In this document: positions 44,174 through 52,896 of the stretch, piece by piece | How positions within the stretch are numbered: the first letter of the stretch is position 1 | How the letters are laid out: each line of letters begins with the position of its first letter | From: UBA8401 sp964355925 | GTDB taxonomy: Bacteria; Bacteroidota; Ignavibacteria; UBA10030; UBA8401 | Assembly: GCA_964355925.1 (NCBI GenBank) | Contig: CAYHFN010000009.1 | Span: 31,370-95,369 of the forward strand | Direction of reading: 5' to 3' | DNA: 64,000 bases | Made by a program: the position numbers and the translations under genes | Notes under the pieces: model-generated | The model's input: the letters and a program-made list of their open reading frames with translations, nothing else | The model's database searches: none | What the model was told of the DNA's origin: nothing

Positions 44174-46636
44174 GTGATTAAATATACTGCCTCCATTCTG
44201 TTCTATCTTTTCTTCGATTGCCTTCTGTTGATCGTTTCAATCTACCATATCCCTTCGTTAATAGATCGCTCCATATTTCCATTTTCAGTATATGAAAAAG
44301 ATGGAATGTTTATTGTTGAAAAAATAACAATTGGGGCAGATTCTGTTCCTCTTACTGTGGGTGATACGATTATTGCCATTAATGATTCGCCGATCACAAT
44401 ATCGGAACAACTTGAATTCATTTCCGATAATGCTGCTATAGGAAGCAATCATAAAATAACAATACTTAAAAATGGAACAACTGTTCCTTTGTTTATTTCA
44501 ACTATTCCCTGTTACCCAAACCTTCTGTACATTACTATAATATTTTTTGTCGGTATCTCTTTTTTATTGGTTGGATTTTTTGTCGTGTGGAGCAGACCTC
44601 GAGATAATATTGCCCACATTTTCCATTGGATGATGGTGCTCGTGGGAACAGTCATTATGATCACATGGGGTTCGCTTCAATCAAAAGAGTTGTCCGTAAC
44701 CATTGTGCGTTCTCTCTTTTTCATATCCTATGTTTTTGGAATCGCATCATTTTATATTTTTACGAAGTTTTATTGCACGAATACTCCGCAATATATAAAA
44801 ATCAGAATTTTTTCAATCTATACAACCGCATTTATATTCTCTATAGTTTTGATCTACTATCATCTTCTCGCAATTTCGAAACAATCGTTGACCATTTATG
44901 CACAATTTCAACAATACTTTGATCTGTTCCATATAGCAATATTTATTACGTTCATTGCAGGTATTGGCAACATCATCCGTGCATATAAAAGAACAGATTC
45001 TTCTGAAGAACGAAACCGCTTGGAATGGATCTTTTGGGGATTTGCTATAAGTAGTTTCCCATTTCTCTTACTCTATATACTTCCCCAGTTACTGTTCAGC
45101 AAATATCTTGTGGCGGAAGAATATACCACAATTTTTTTTATTGCGTTACCGTTCTCTTTTGGCGTATCCTTCATTAAACATCATCTGTTCAACATCAGGC
45201 TATTAATCAAACGAACGATTGTCAATTTCATTTTCAGCGTAATTATTGCAATCACATATTTTATTATCGTCATCCTTGCTGCTGAAATCATTCACGATAC
45301 AATTCTTTCAACGGAACATTTTATCATTGTTGTAATCACATTAATCATCGCAATGGCAATCAATCCATTTCGAAACAGATTGAAAACATTCATCGATAGG
45401 TTGTTGTTCAAAGCACACACTGAATACAGCAATATCCAATCCGATATAGCTCAGAGGTTACAATATTCAATTTCAAGGGAAGAGATCTTTTCTGCAGTGT
45501 TGGAAACGATCAACTTTTTTCTTCCTGTGGAACAATGCATCATTTATAGACAAGAAAATGGATATCTTCTGCCGGTTAACCGGATAAATGAAGAATCGAA
45601 CGAAACACTACCAATTCTGACCGATGAAATCACATCGATCATTTCGCACCCGGCAACGGCAGTACAAAGCATCATTCATACTGAAAATAAAAAAACGATT
45701 CTTATTGATAATGATTTGCAAACAAAGATCGGCTGCGAGCTTTTTGTCCCAATCAAAAGTGAGCAGATTCCTATTTTTGGAGCGGTCGGTATCAGCAGGG
45801 TTAAAACGCACGACCGGTTCGATTCAGAGGAAATTTCGCTGCTTTGTATGATCTGTGATCGTGCAGCAGAACATCTTGAACGGTTGGAAATGCTTGAAAC
45901 AATGTTCCGTGAAAAAGAGGAACGAACAAGAGCCGAAGAACTCAACAAACTCAAATCTTACTTTGTCTCCTATGTTTCCCACGAATTACAGACACCATTG
46001 ACATCCATACGGATGTTTTCAGAGCTGCTTCAGAAGAATGTCCTTTCAAAAAAAGGAAAGGAACAATTGGAGATCATCACCGGTGAAAGCGACCGTTTGA
46101 GCAGAATGGTCAATAATCTTTTGGATGGTTCACGTATCGAGAGTGGCTTAAAAGAATATCATTTCGAAATTTGTTCTCTTGATGATATTGTCAGCAGCGT
46201 GTTAAAAAAAATGTCTTATATGATCAAAAAACATGGATTTTCAATTCACTATTCACCTCCTCGCTCTATAATAACGATCGGTGCCGATAAGGATGCAATT
46301 GAACAAGCGGTGATAAATTTGATCTCCAACGCAATAAAATATTCAACCAAAAATAAATATATCCATGTCTCACTTAAAAAAAATAAGGGGTTTGGAATCT
46401 GTTCGATTCATGATAAAGGGGATGGAATTCTCAAGAAAAATATTCCATTACTCTTTGACAGATTTTACCGATTACCAGAACACCAAAATACCGTAAAAGG
46501 TGTGGGGCTCGGACTTTCACTGGTGAAACATATCATTGATGCTCACGGTGGTAAAATTGAAGTTCAAAGTACTATCGGAAAAGGTACCACATTCACACTC
46601 TTTATTCCTCTTCATAACTCATCGGAAACTATATGA
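44174..46636 (+). CDS. PDZ / multi-TM / GAF / HisKA sensor histidine kinase
   Basis: 820 residues from a GTG. After a first helix a PDZ-like extracytoplasmic domain spans ~45-110 (VPLTVGDTIIAINDSPITIS). About eight membrane helices (~115-395) follow, then a GAF-like domain (~425-570). The DHp has His603 (VSHELQTPLTS), and the ATPase domain is complete (LISNAIKYS, HDKGDGI, GVGLGLSL). The layout recalls ComP-like kinases with a membrane PDZ sensor. The stop overlaps the start of the response regulator gene by 4 bases, so they are a coupled pair. Signal unknown. Confidence 0.92.
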   Translation: MIKYTASILFYLFFDCLLLIVSIYHIPSLIDRSIFPFSVYEKDGMFIVEKITIGADSVPLTVGDTIIAINDSPITISEQLEFISDNAAIGSNHKITILKNGTTVPLFISTIPCYPNLLYITIIFFVGISFLLVGFFVVWSRPRDNIAHIFHWMMVLVGTVIMITWGSLQSKELSVTIVRSLFFISYVFGIASFYIFTKFYCTNTPQYIKIRIFSIYTTAFIFSIVLIYYHLLAISKQSLTIYAQFQQYFDLFHIAIFITFIAGIGNIIRAYKRTDSSEERNRLEWIFWGFAISSFPFLLLYILPQLLFSKYLVAEEYTTIFFIALPFSFGVSFIKHHLFNIRLLIKRTIVNFIFSVIIAITYFIIVILAAEIIHDTILSTEHFIIVVITLIIAMAINPFRNRLKTFIDRLLFKAHTEYSNIQSDIAQRLQYSISREEIFSAVLETINFFLPVEQCIIYRQENGYLLPVNRINEESNETLPILTDEITSIISHPATAVQSIIHTENKKTILIDNDLQTKIGCELFVPIKSEQIPIFGAVGISRVKTHDRFDSEEISLLCMICDRAAEHLERLEMLETMFREKEERTRAEELNKLKSYFVSYVSHELQTPLTSIRMFSELLQKNVLSKKGKEQLEIITGESDRLSRMVNNLLDGSRIESGLKEYHFEICSLDDIVSSVLKKMSYMIKKHGFSIHYSPPRSIITIGADKDAIEQAVINLISNAIKYSTKNKYIHVSLKKNKGFGICSIHDKGDGILKKNIPLLFDRFYRLPEHQNTVKGVGLGLSLVKHIIDAHGGKIEVQSTIGKGTTFTLFIPLHNSSETI

Positions 46637-47313
46637 CAACAATTCTCATCATCGAGGACGATCCTGCAATCCTCCGCGGTCTACAAGAAGGATTAGCAGA
46701 AGAACGAATGACCATTCTTACTGCCGTGGATGGTGAAAAAGGATTTCGTATCGCAATACGTGAACATATCGATCTGATCATTCTCGATATCATGCTTCCT
46801 TCAAAGAACGGAATCGAGATTTGCCGCGATCTTCGAAACAAAGGAAATCATACACCGATCCTGATGCTAACCAGCAAAAGACATGAGGCAGATAAAGTTC
46901 TGGGATTGGAGATTGGCGCCGATGATTATATGACGAAACCATTCGGGATACGTGAACTAATTGCACGAATTCATGCGCTCCTAAGACGAAAACAATCCGT
47001 TAATGGAATCACGCAAACCGCGGAGTTTGGAGATGTCTCCGTTGATTTTATAAAACAGGAATTAATGAAAGGAAAAAAACCTGTCAAACTCACTTCAAAA
47101 GAATTCCAACTATTGAAATACTTTGTAGAGCATCATGGTAATGTCATTTCTCGAGATCAATTGCTCGATGATATTTGGGGATACGATGTTACACCCACAA
47201 CAAGAACAGTCGATAATTATATTTTGTCTCTTAGAAAAAAGATTGAAAAACATCCATCCAAACCAAAACATCTCATTACAATCCACACCGCGGGATATAA
47301 ATTCACGAAATAA
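46633..47313 (+). CDS. OmpR/PhoB-family response regulator
   Basis: 226 residues. The receiver has IIEDDPAIL and Asp52 (LIILDIMLPSKNG), with Lys in YMTKPFG. The winged-helix domain has LTSKEFQLLKYFVEHHGNVI and TRTVDNYILSLRKKIE, then IHTAGYKFTK. It is paired with the PDZ-GAF kinase. Just after its stop, at 47340-47367, stand three direct repeats spaced 11 bp, the type of site bound by this family, upstream of an envelope/phosphatase cluster. It is therefore the best candidate for control of 47455-51690. Confidence 0.94.
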   Translation: MTTILIIEDDPAILRGLQEGLAEERMTILTAVDGEKGFRIAIREHIDLIILDIMLPSKNGIEICRDLRNKGNHTPILMLTSKRHEADKVLGLEIGADDYMTKPFGIRELIARIHALLRRKQSVNGITQTAEFGDVSVDFIKQELMKGKKPVKLTSKEFQLLKYFVEHHGNVISRDQLLDDIWGYDVTPTTRTVDNYILSLRKKIEKHPSKPKHLITIHTAGYKFTK

Positions 47314-47339
47314 ACTCCTCGTTATAATCCAAACTACCA

Positions 47340-47367
47340 TGACAATTTTTTGACAATCTCTTGACGA
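47340..47367 (+). promoter_or_regulatory. Pho-box-like triple direct repeat
   Basis: TGACAA (47340), TGACAA (47351) and TGACGA (47362) recur at exactly 11-bp intervals. Read on the other strand this is TTGTCA-N5-TTGTCA, close to the PhoB box of enterobacteria (direct TGTCA repeats, 11-bp period). It lies 88 bases before an exported-protein gene followed by a 5'-nucleotidase-like phosphoesterase. CCATGA/TCATGG inverted ends (47338-47343, 47370-47375) frame it. Binding by the 46633-47313 regulator is inferred. Confidence 0.62.
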
Positions 47368-47454
47368 GATCATGGCAAATTCATCTCTCCTCTGTTGTAA
47401 TTTTACTGGTGAAGTAAGTAACGAAATCATTCACCATTAACAGCTGGAGGAGTT

Positions 47455-48003
47455 ATGAAAAATCGATTATTCACATTACCACTGATGATCTGTGCGGTTG
47501 CTTTGATCGTCTCCCCTCTTTTTTCCCAAGAAAGTTCTCTCATCAATCAGATCGTGCTTGGTGAAAAAAACTTTGGCGGGCCGCGTTTAGGAGTTACGAT
47601 GGTTCCCGGAAATACTGAATTAGCATTCGAATTAAAGAAGAAAAACATTGGCAGAATGATCAGTCAATTCGGATGGTTATTCGAGTATCAGGTTGTTCCC
47701 GACGGCGGCGGACCATCTTTTGTAATCCAATTTGTTCCGTTGGTTGGAGGAGTAGAATATGGAACATTGATACCGACTGGCACACTTGCAATGGGCGTTC
47801 GGCTGCCGAGCGGTATCGAGTTTGGTCTCGGTCCAAATGCAGTCGTAACGACCGAGAAGATCACTTCGTCGCTCGTAATCTCTGTCGGAAAGAACTTCAA
47901 CTACGGCGGTGTGAACATTCCATTGGATCTGGTGTTTGCAACCAATCCGAATGGGAACAGAATTTCTTTGATGTTCGGTTATGCAATCCAAAAAATAAAA
48001 TAG
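47455..48003 (+). CDS. Small exported beta-rich protein, unknown
   Basis: 182 residues. The ribosome-binding site GGAGGAG is very good. A signal peptide (LPLMICAVALIVSPLFSQ) is followed by an all-beta chain with repeating Gly/aromatic strands (RMISQFGWLFEYQVVPDGG, EFGLGPNAVVTTEKITSS). The end, LMFGYAIQKIK, recalls a small outer-membrane barrel. No family is recognised. It is the first gene after the Pho-box-like repeats and lies 39 bases before the phosphoesterase gene. Confidence 0.72.
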   Translation: MKNRLFTLPLMICAVALIVSPLFSQESSLINQIVLGEKNFGGPRLGVTMVPGNTELAFELKKKNIGRMISQFGWLFEYQVVPDGGGPSFVIQFVPLVGGVEYGTLIPTGTLAMGVRLPSGIEFGLGPNAVVTTEKITSSLVISVGKNFNYGGVNIPLDLVFATNPNGNRISLMFGYAIQKIK

Positions 48004-48042
48004 ATCATTTCCTTTAATCACAATAAAAAAAATGGAGACCTT

Positions 48043-49911
48043 ATGAAACAATCATTATTTTTTTTCGCGATGCTCAGCATCAGTTTATCCATGGCACGTG
48101 CGCAGGTTGATACTTTAACAATATTGTTCGCAAGTGATTCACATTCTAATCTTGCACCAATCGGTGAACGAAACCCCTCCACTTTAAAAGGATCTATCGG
48201 CGGTATTGCTCGTGCTGCTACACTTATTGGGATGACAAAATTCACAGATCCGAACGTATTGACACTTCACGGAGGCGATCTTTTTATCGGTGATATATTT
48301 TATAATGCCTATTTCGGAATTGCAGAACTACAAATGATGAAAATGATCGGGTACGATGTGATGACCTTAGGAAATCATGAGTTCGATCTTGGACCGACCA
48401 CGTTACAAATGGCATTAGACTCCTCCATGAATGAAAGTCCAATGGCAATCGTCTCTTCAAATATCCTGATCCCAGATACCAATACCCTTCACTTGAAAAA
48501 ATTCATCAACCAATTTGCTGTAAGACAATTAGGTAACGTGAAAGTCGGAATTTTTGGTGTCACAACTCCAGAAACAAATGTGTTATCAAATCCATCACCG
48601 GTTCTGTTTAATGAAAATATTCCACAATGTGTCATGGCAACCGTTGATAGTTTAAAAAAATTGGACTGCTCTGTCATCATTTGTTTATCACATCTTGGAA
48701 TGAATATTGATTCAACAATAGCTACTGCAGTCCCTGGTGTGGATCTCATCATTGGTGCACACGATCATCTTTCGAGAACTGCTAAAGCATTTACAAATCC
48801 ATTAGGAAAAACAACGTGGGTTGCACAAGCAAATGCTTTCTATACTGAGATGGGTAAAATACAACTGCGTGTTACCAACAATGCAACCGAACTACTTTCG
48901 TCAGTCAATATTCGTCTCGATCAGAATATTCCTGAAGAGCCGGCAGTGTCCGGTGAAGTTGACAAACTCATTGCCGGTATCGAACAACAATTTGGGCCGA
49001 TGTTCACACAGCGTATCGGTTATGCAAAAGGATTCTTCAATGAAGTACCGAAGAATCTTATGGGAACTGAGCCAAAAGAAACTGCAATTGGAAATTTGGT
49101 AACGGATGCTTTCCGTGAATACACAAAGAGTGATATAGCGATTGAACCCGGTGGATCGACTTCTCAACCATTGTATAACGGTCCGATTGTTGGTGACGAC
49201 CTGTTCCGAGTGGTTGGGTACGGTTTCAACGAGAAAAATTTTTTAGGATTCCGTCTCGTTACTTTCACTATTACGGGAGAATCTCTTTATATCGCATTGG
49301 AAAAATGCCTCGCTAATATCGAATTGAATGACGAATTTTTTCCACAGGTTTCAGGTATGCAACTTGATTATAATCCACAGGCAAATCCTGGCTCACGGAT
49401 CACTTGGATTAAAGTTAACGGTCAATCACTCGATCCTACCAAACGATACAGCGTGACTTCCAACGAACTTGTCATTACATTGCTCAAATCGTTCCTTGAG
49501 ATCAATATTTCTGACGTTGTTGTTCTGGAAGATGTGTCCGAGTATCAGGCGTTGCTAGCCTATGTTTCAAAAAGGGATACAATTTCTCCATCGATTGGTA
49601 ACAGAATCACTCAAGTGTCGATCAATAAGAATGAGTTACTGAAACCAAACAATTTTTTTCTTGGGCAAAACTACCCGAACCCGTTTAACCCAACAACAAT
49701 AATCTTGTTTGAAATGCCGATGCAATCTTACGCAACATTGAAAGTATACGATATGCTCGGAAAAGAAATAACGACATTGGTCAATGAAAATCTTCAGGCG
49801 GGATCGTACAATGCTACATTCAACGCACAGCAATGTGCCAGCGGTATTTATTTTTACAGATTGACTACAGACAATTTTACTCAAACAAAAAAAATGATGT
49901 TGATTCGTTGA
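48043..49911 (+). CDS. 5'-nucleotidase/UshA-like metallophosphoesterase with T9SS sorting domain
   Basis: 622 residues. After the signal peptide comes the calcineurin-like domain with its metal ligands: FASDSHSNL, LHGGDLFIGD, LGNHEFDLG, CLSHLGM and IGAHDHLS. A 5'-nucleotidase C-terminal domain (~330-520, EPKETAIGNLVTDAFREYT, IEPGGSTSQPL) binds the substrate. The last ~80 residues are a type A T9SS domain (FFLGQNYPNPFNPTTIIL ... KKMMLIR), so the enzyme is delivered to the cell surface. It would release phosphate from nucleotides, consistent with the Pho-box-like repeats upstream. GGAGA precedes the start. Confidence 0.93.
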   Translation: MKQSLFFFAMLSISLSMARAQVDTLTILFASDSHSNLAPIGERNPSTLKGSIGGIARAATLIGMTKFTDPNVLTLHGGDLFIGDIFYNAYFGIAELQMMKMIGYDVMTLGNHEFDLGPTTLQMALDSSMNESPMAIVSSNILIPDTNTLHLKKFINQFAVRQLGNVKVGIFGVTTPETNVLSNPSPVLFNENIPQCVMATVDSLKKLDCSVIICLSHLGMNIDSTIATAVPGVDLIIGAHDHLSRTAKAFTNPLGKTTWVAQANAFYTEMGKIQLRVTNNATELLSSVNIRLDQNIPEEPAVSGEVDKLIAGIEQQFGPMFTQRIGYAKGFFNEVPKNLMGTEPKETAIGNLVTDAFREYTKSDIAIEPGGSTSQPLYNGPIVGDDLFRVVGYGFNEKNFLGFRLVTFTITGESLYIALEKCLANIELNDEFFPQVSGMQLDYNPQANPGSRITWIKVNGQSLDPTKRYSVTSNELVITLLKSFLEINISDVVVLEDVSEYQALLAYVSKRDTISPSIGNRITQVSINKNELLKPNNFFLGQNYPNPFNPTTIILFEMPMQSYATLKVYDMLGKEITTLVNENLQAGSYNATFNAQQCASGIYFYRLTTDNFTQTKKMMLIR

Positions 49912-49970
49912 TCAACCTATTCCTACCACTGGTTCTTTGCTGAATCGGTGGTGACTGACGGGAGAATATT

Positions 49971-51152
49971 ATGAATAATACGAATGCAAACTTATTAGAA
50001 CTTCGTCATTCCCGAATATTCCTATCAGGCATTTATAGATCTGGTTCCCGCCATAAGTGTTCAGAAAAAACAACAATATCTAAAAAAATTTATACAATTA
50101 TTTTGTCGATAGTTATGTTCTTAACAAATTTATTTGCTCAAAATGATTCAATCCATGCACAATGGGAGGCGCTACCAATTCTCAGTTACGACACCGATGC
50201 AGGATTTGGGTTTGGTGTGAAATCAATGACTGTCAATCTATTTAGTCAAAACGAATCATTTGATATCATTTTATTTAATAGCTCCAACGGAGAGCGTTGG
50301 TACCGTTTCGTTGCTTCCTACCCTGATTTTGAATTGAGACAAGGAACAATTTATCCGATGTCGATTGATCTGACGATCGATTACGACAAATGGATATCGA
50401 ATAGTTTTTTCGGTATCGGAAACAGTTCACAATTCTCCGATAAGGAAATCTATACTCGTGAACCGTTTGATTGTTCGGTCATGTTTGGAAAAGGGATCAC
50501 GACAACGTTCGTCATTCAAACCGGACTCCGATACCGATCGATCCGAAATAGCCGTTTTGTATTGGACAGCAAATTAAAAGATATTCTCCCTGCAATAAAC
50601 CGTTCAACAGCAACAATGAACAGCATTCTCTTCAATGCCCGATACGATTCCAGAAATAGTTTTATCACTCCATCCTCAGGATTAGTTGTTTCGGGAGAAG
50701 TGGAATATGCACCAATCATCTTCGGATCAACATCAAGCTTTTCTAAGTTCAATTCTTCATTACAGTATTATAAAACATTGATAGGGTCATCGATTATTGC
50801 TTCCCGTATAATACTCCAATCATTATCCGGCAGCAATCTTCCTGTCCAATCACTCATTTCTATTGGTGGAACAAATACGCTGAGGGGAATTCCTCAAGAT
50901 CGTTATCTCGACAAATCTGCCATCATCAGTAATGTGGAATATCGAATTCCCATTTTTTGGAGATTTGGCATAGTGGCTGGTGTGGATGCAGGCAGAGTGT
51001 GGTCTTCACTATCAAATATTTCGGTGACCGATTGGTCTGTAAATTATATCGGCGGAATTCGGTTCTATATGGATACGTTTGTCATACGCTTAGATGTTGG
51101 AGTCAGCAAAGAAACATCGGGATTCTATTTGAATTTCGGTGAATTATTTTAA
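49971..51152 (+). CDS. Omp85/BamA-like outer-membrane barrel protein
   Basis: 393 residues from the ATG at 49971, which has GGGAG nearby. The C-terminal ~350 residues are a beta-barrel with the Omp85 lid-lock motif region: ISIGGTNTLRGIPQDRYLD, then SNVEYRIPIFWRFGIVAGVD, then AGRVW, ending FYLNFGELF. No POTRA domains are present, so it resembles the short surface-antigen type. The N-terminal ~37 residues before the signal-peptide-like KKIYTIILSIVMFLTNLFAQ look translated from an intergenic palindromic repeat (about 49985-50050). The substrate or role is unknown. Confidence 0.84.
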   Translation: MNNTNANLLELRHSRIFLSGIYRSGSRHKCSEKTTISKKIYTIILSIVMFLTNLFAQNDSIHAQWEALPILSYDTDAGFGFGVKSMTVNLFSQNESFDIILFNSSNGERWYRFVASYPDFELRQGTIYPMSIDLTIDYDKWISNSFFGIGNSSQFSDKEIYTREPFDCSVMFGKGITTTFVIQTGLRYRSIRNSRFVLDSKLKDILPAINRSTATMNSILFNARYDSRNSFITPSSGLVVSGEVEYAPIIFGSTSSFSKFNSSLQYYKTLIGSSIIASRIILQSLSGSNLPVQSLISIGGTNTLRGIPQDRYLDKSAIISNVEYRIPIFWRFGIVAGVDAGRVWSSLSNISVTDWSVNYIGGIRFYMDTFVIRLDVGVSKETSGFYLNFGELF

Positions 51153-51168
51153 GGAAAGGAGTTTTTTT

Positions 51169-51690
51169 GTGAATACTCTGCGGAAACATTCATTACTATT
51201 TTTCCAATTACTAATAATAATTTCATTCACCGGCTGCGGTCAAAGTTTTTATGTGACGCGACAAGGTGATCTGAATTCTGGCGACAATATTTCATATGAC
51301 CAGTTCAATCGTCTACGAACAGGAAAATATTTTGAAATGAACTTGAAAGATTCATCCGTCATTCAAATTACACTTGTTCGTGCTGGGATTGACTCGATCG
51401 TTTATGAAACAGGTGATGATCCAGTTCGTCAATCCCTACCGATAGGATCGGTATCTATGCTTTTATATCACCAAAACGATAACGGATTCAATACGATGAT
51501 CGGCGGATTTGGCGGTCTATTACTCGGCGGTATTACTGCAAAATCACTTTTTGATTTCAACAACAATGAATCATCAATTAAAGGATTTGCTACAGTCATT
51601 ATCTGTTCTGTCGTTGGAGCGGTAATCGGCTATCATAATGAAACGATATTAACGTATTATTTCCCCCCGCAGAGAAAGAAAAAAATCTGA
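51169..51690 (+). CDS. Putative lipoprotein of unknown function
   Basis: 173 residues from a GTG at 51169, chosen because AAGGAAAGGAG lies 7-8 bases upstream. A hydrophobic segment ends in a lipobox-like FTGC, giving a lipid-anchored cysteine. The mature part is beta-rich in its first half. Two Gly-rich hydrophobic stretches follow (MIGGFGGLLLGGITAKSL, IICSVVGAVIGYH) that may insert in membrane. It starts 17 bases after the Omp85-like gene, so it is likely its partner in one transcript. No family recognised. Confidence 0.75.
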   Translation: MNTLRKHSLLFFQLLIIISFTGCGQSFYVTRQGDLNSGDNISYDQFNRLRTGKYFEMNLKDSSVIQITLVRAGIDSIVYETGDDPVRQSLPIGSVSMLLYHQNDNGFNTMIGGFGGLLLGGITAKSLFDFNNNESSIKGFATVIICSVVGAVIGYHNETILTYYFPPQRKKKI

Positions 51691-51775
51691 TAAATCAGGG
51701 CTTTTCAGGTGCACCAGACAGAGTCGTACTTGTACCCCCCCAGCTTCGTTGACTGTGATTTAGTTGGCTGTGGCG

Positions 51776-52063
51776 ATGTTCAGAAAGGATTCAATTGCAA
51801 ACCAGGTATATCGAGCGCTTTTTATTGTGTTCTTATTATCGGCTACTGTTCACGTTTGGTATTTAACTTGAATCGCTTTGTTTCTTCCTTTTGTAAGGCG
51901 GTGGGGCGGGATTTTGTTTGTTTCATTAATTTCGCTCGCAACTATTCCTCTCATTCAATACAAATCAAACGGTATTTGGAACCAATCACTCGTTATTACG
52001 TTGATTTAATACATTCCGGTAGTTGTGTTCTTTATTTGAGATGAAGTTAACGGGAAAAATTCA
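51776..52063 (+). pseudogene. Possible decayed membrane-protein gene in a 450-base intergenic region
   Basis: From ATG 51776 a frame reads VYRALFIVFLLSATVHVWYL, then a TGA (51869), then IALFLPFVRRWGGILFVSLI and further hydrophobic residues to a TAA (52007), then YIPVVVFFI and a TGA (52037). The continuous membrane-helix character across three stops suggests a dead gene. No start signal is visible and no family is recognised. The rest of 51691-52143 holds nothing I can support. Confidence 0.35.
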
Positions 52064-52143
52064 TGAAGAAAAAACATTGGGAGGTGAATCTTGCAATTGC
52101 AATAACGGAAACGTGCAGAACCATATATTATTTCTTAGATTTG

Positions 52144-52890
52144 TCAGTGTATCAATGTCCCTATTCTTTCCCACTGAATTCCATCATTATTCTTCGACCA
52201 ATAGATCATCATTGCTTTCCCGACAATATTCTCTTCAGAAATAAATCCCCACTCTCGGCTATCTGAACTGTTGTTGATATTATCACCAAGTGCAAAAAAA
52301 TAATTTTTCTTTACGATATATGAAGAAAATTCTTGTCCGTCGATCACAACAATATTTCCTCGACGTTCGACAGAACTTCCTTCCCTCTGAATGAATACAC
52401 TCCATTTCCCAAATGTTGTTGAATCAAGATCGATCTTCATTCCTTGTGCCGGAACAATGGTCATAGGAAAATCTGTGGACGCTTTTTGCAGACCTCGTGT
52501 AATTAATCCATTAACGCGGACTGTTCCATTTACGATATCGATCGTATCGCCCGGCAGACCAATGCATCGTTTTACTAGAAAAAGATTTCGCACCTGCAGC
52601 ACTTCATTCGGCTCACCGGGAAATTCAAATACGATCACGTCGCCGCGTTTGGTCTCTGCAAGCTTTGGAAAATGAAAATGTGGAAGTGATATATAAAGGA
52701 ATTTTTGCGGTGTCCGCGCACCATAGATGAACTTGTTGACCAAAAGAAAATCTCCTGCAACAAGCGTCTCACTCATCGATGCGGTCGGGATTTTATATGC
52801 ATCAATAACACACGATTTTAAGCACGTGGCGAACAGCAGTGTTGAAAAAACAATAATCACTCCATCACGGATCGTTCGCCACATTGTCAC
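52144..52890 (-). CDS. lepB: Signal peptidase I (shorter paralog)
   Basis: 248 residues with one N-terminal membrane helix. The catalytic Ser is in KIPTASMSETLVAGDFLLVN, and the catalytic Lys lies in VKRCIGLPGDTI. The box E region GDNINNSSDSREWGF is conserved, and RGDVIVFEFPGEP is box C. The enzyme cleaves signal peptides on the outer face of the inner membrane. It is 6 bases downstream of a longer paralog with which it shares only the catalytic framework, so it is not a recent duplicate. The substrate split between the two is unknown. Confidence 0.94.
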   Translation of the reverse strand: MTMWRTIRDGVIIVFSTLLFATCLKSCVIDAYKIPTASMSETLVAGDFLLVNKFIYGARTPQKFLYISLPHFHFPKLAETKRGDVIVFEFPGEPNEVLQVRNLFLVKRCIGLPGDTIDIVNGTVRVNGLITRGLQKASTDFPMTIVPAQGMKIDLDSTTFGKWSVFIQREGSSVERRGNIVVIDGQEFSSYIVKKNYFFALGDNINNSSDSREWGFISEENIVGKAMMIYWSKNNDGIQWERIGTLIH

Positions 52891-52896
52891 TTCTTT

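Noticed and set aside
47350..47378. TTGACA as a -35 box for the 47455 gene
   Set aside because: No acceptable -10 box at 16-18 bases; the TTGACA copies are better explained by the 11-bp direct repeats.
51709..52044. A 111-codon open frame after the lipoprotein gene
   Set aside because: Composition is not protein-like (many Cys, no pattern), and the coding-like signal is in another frame that contains stops.
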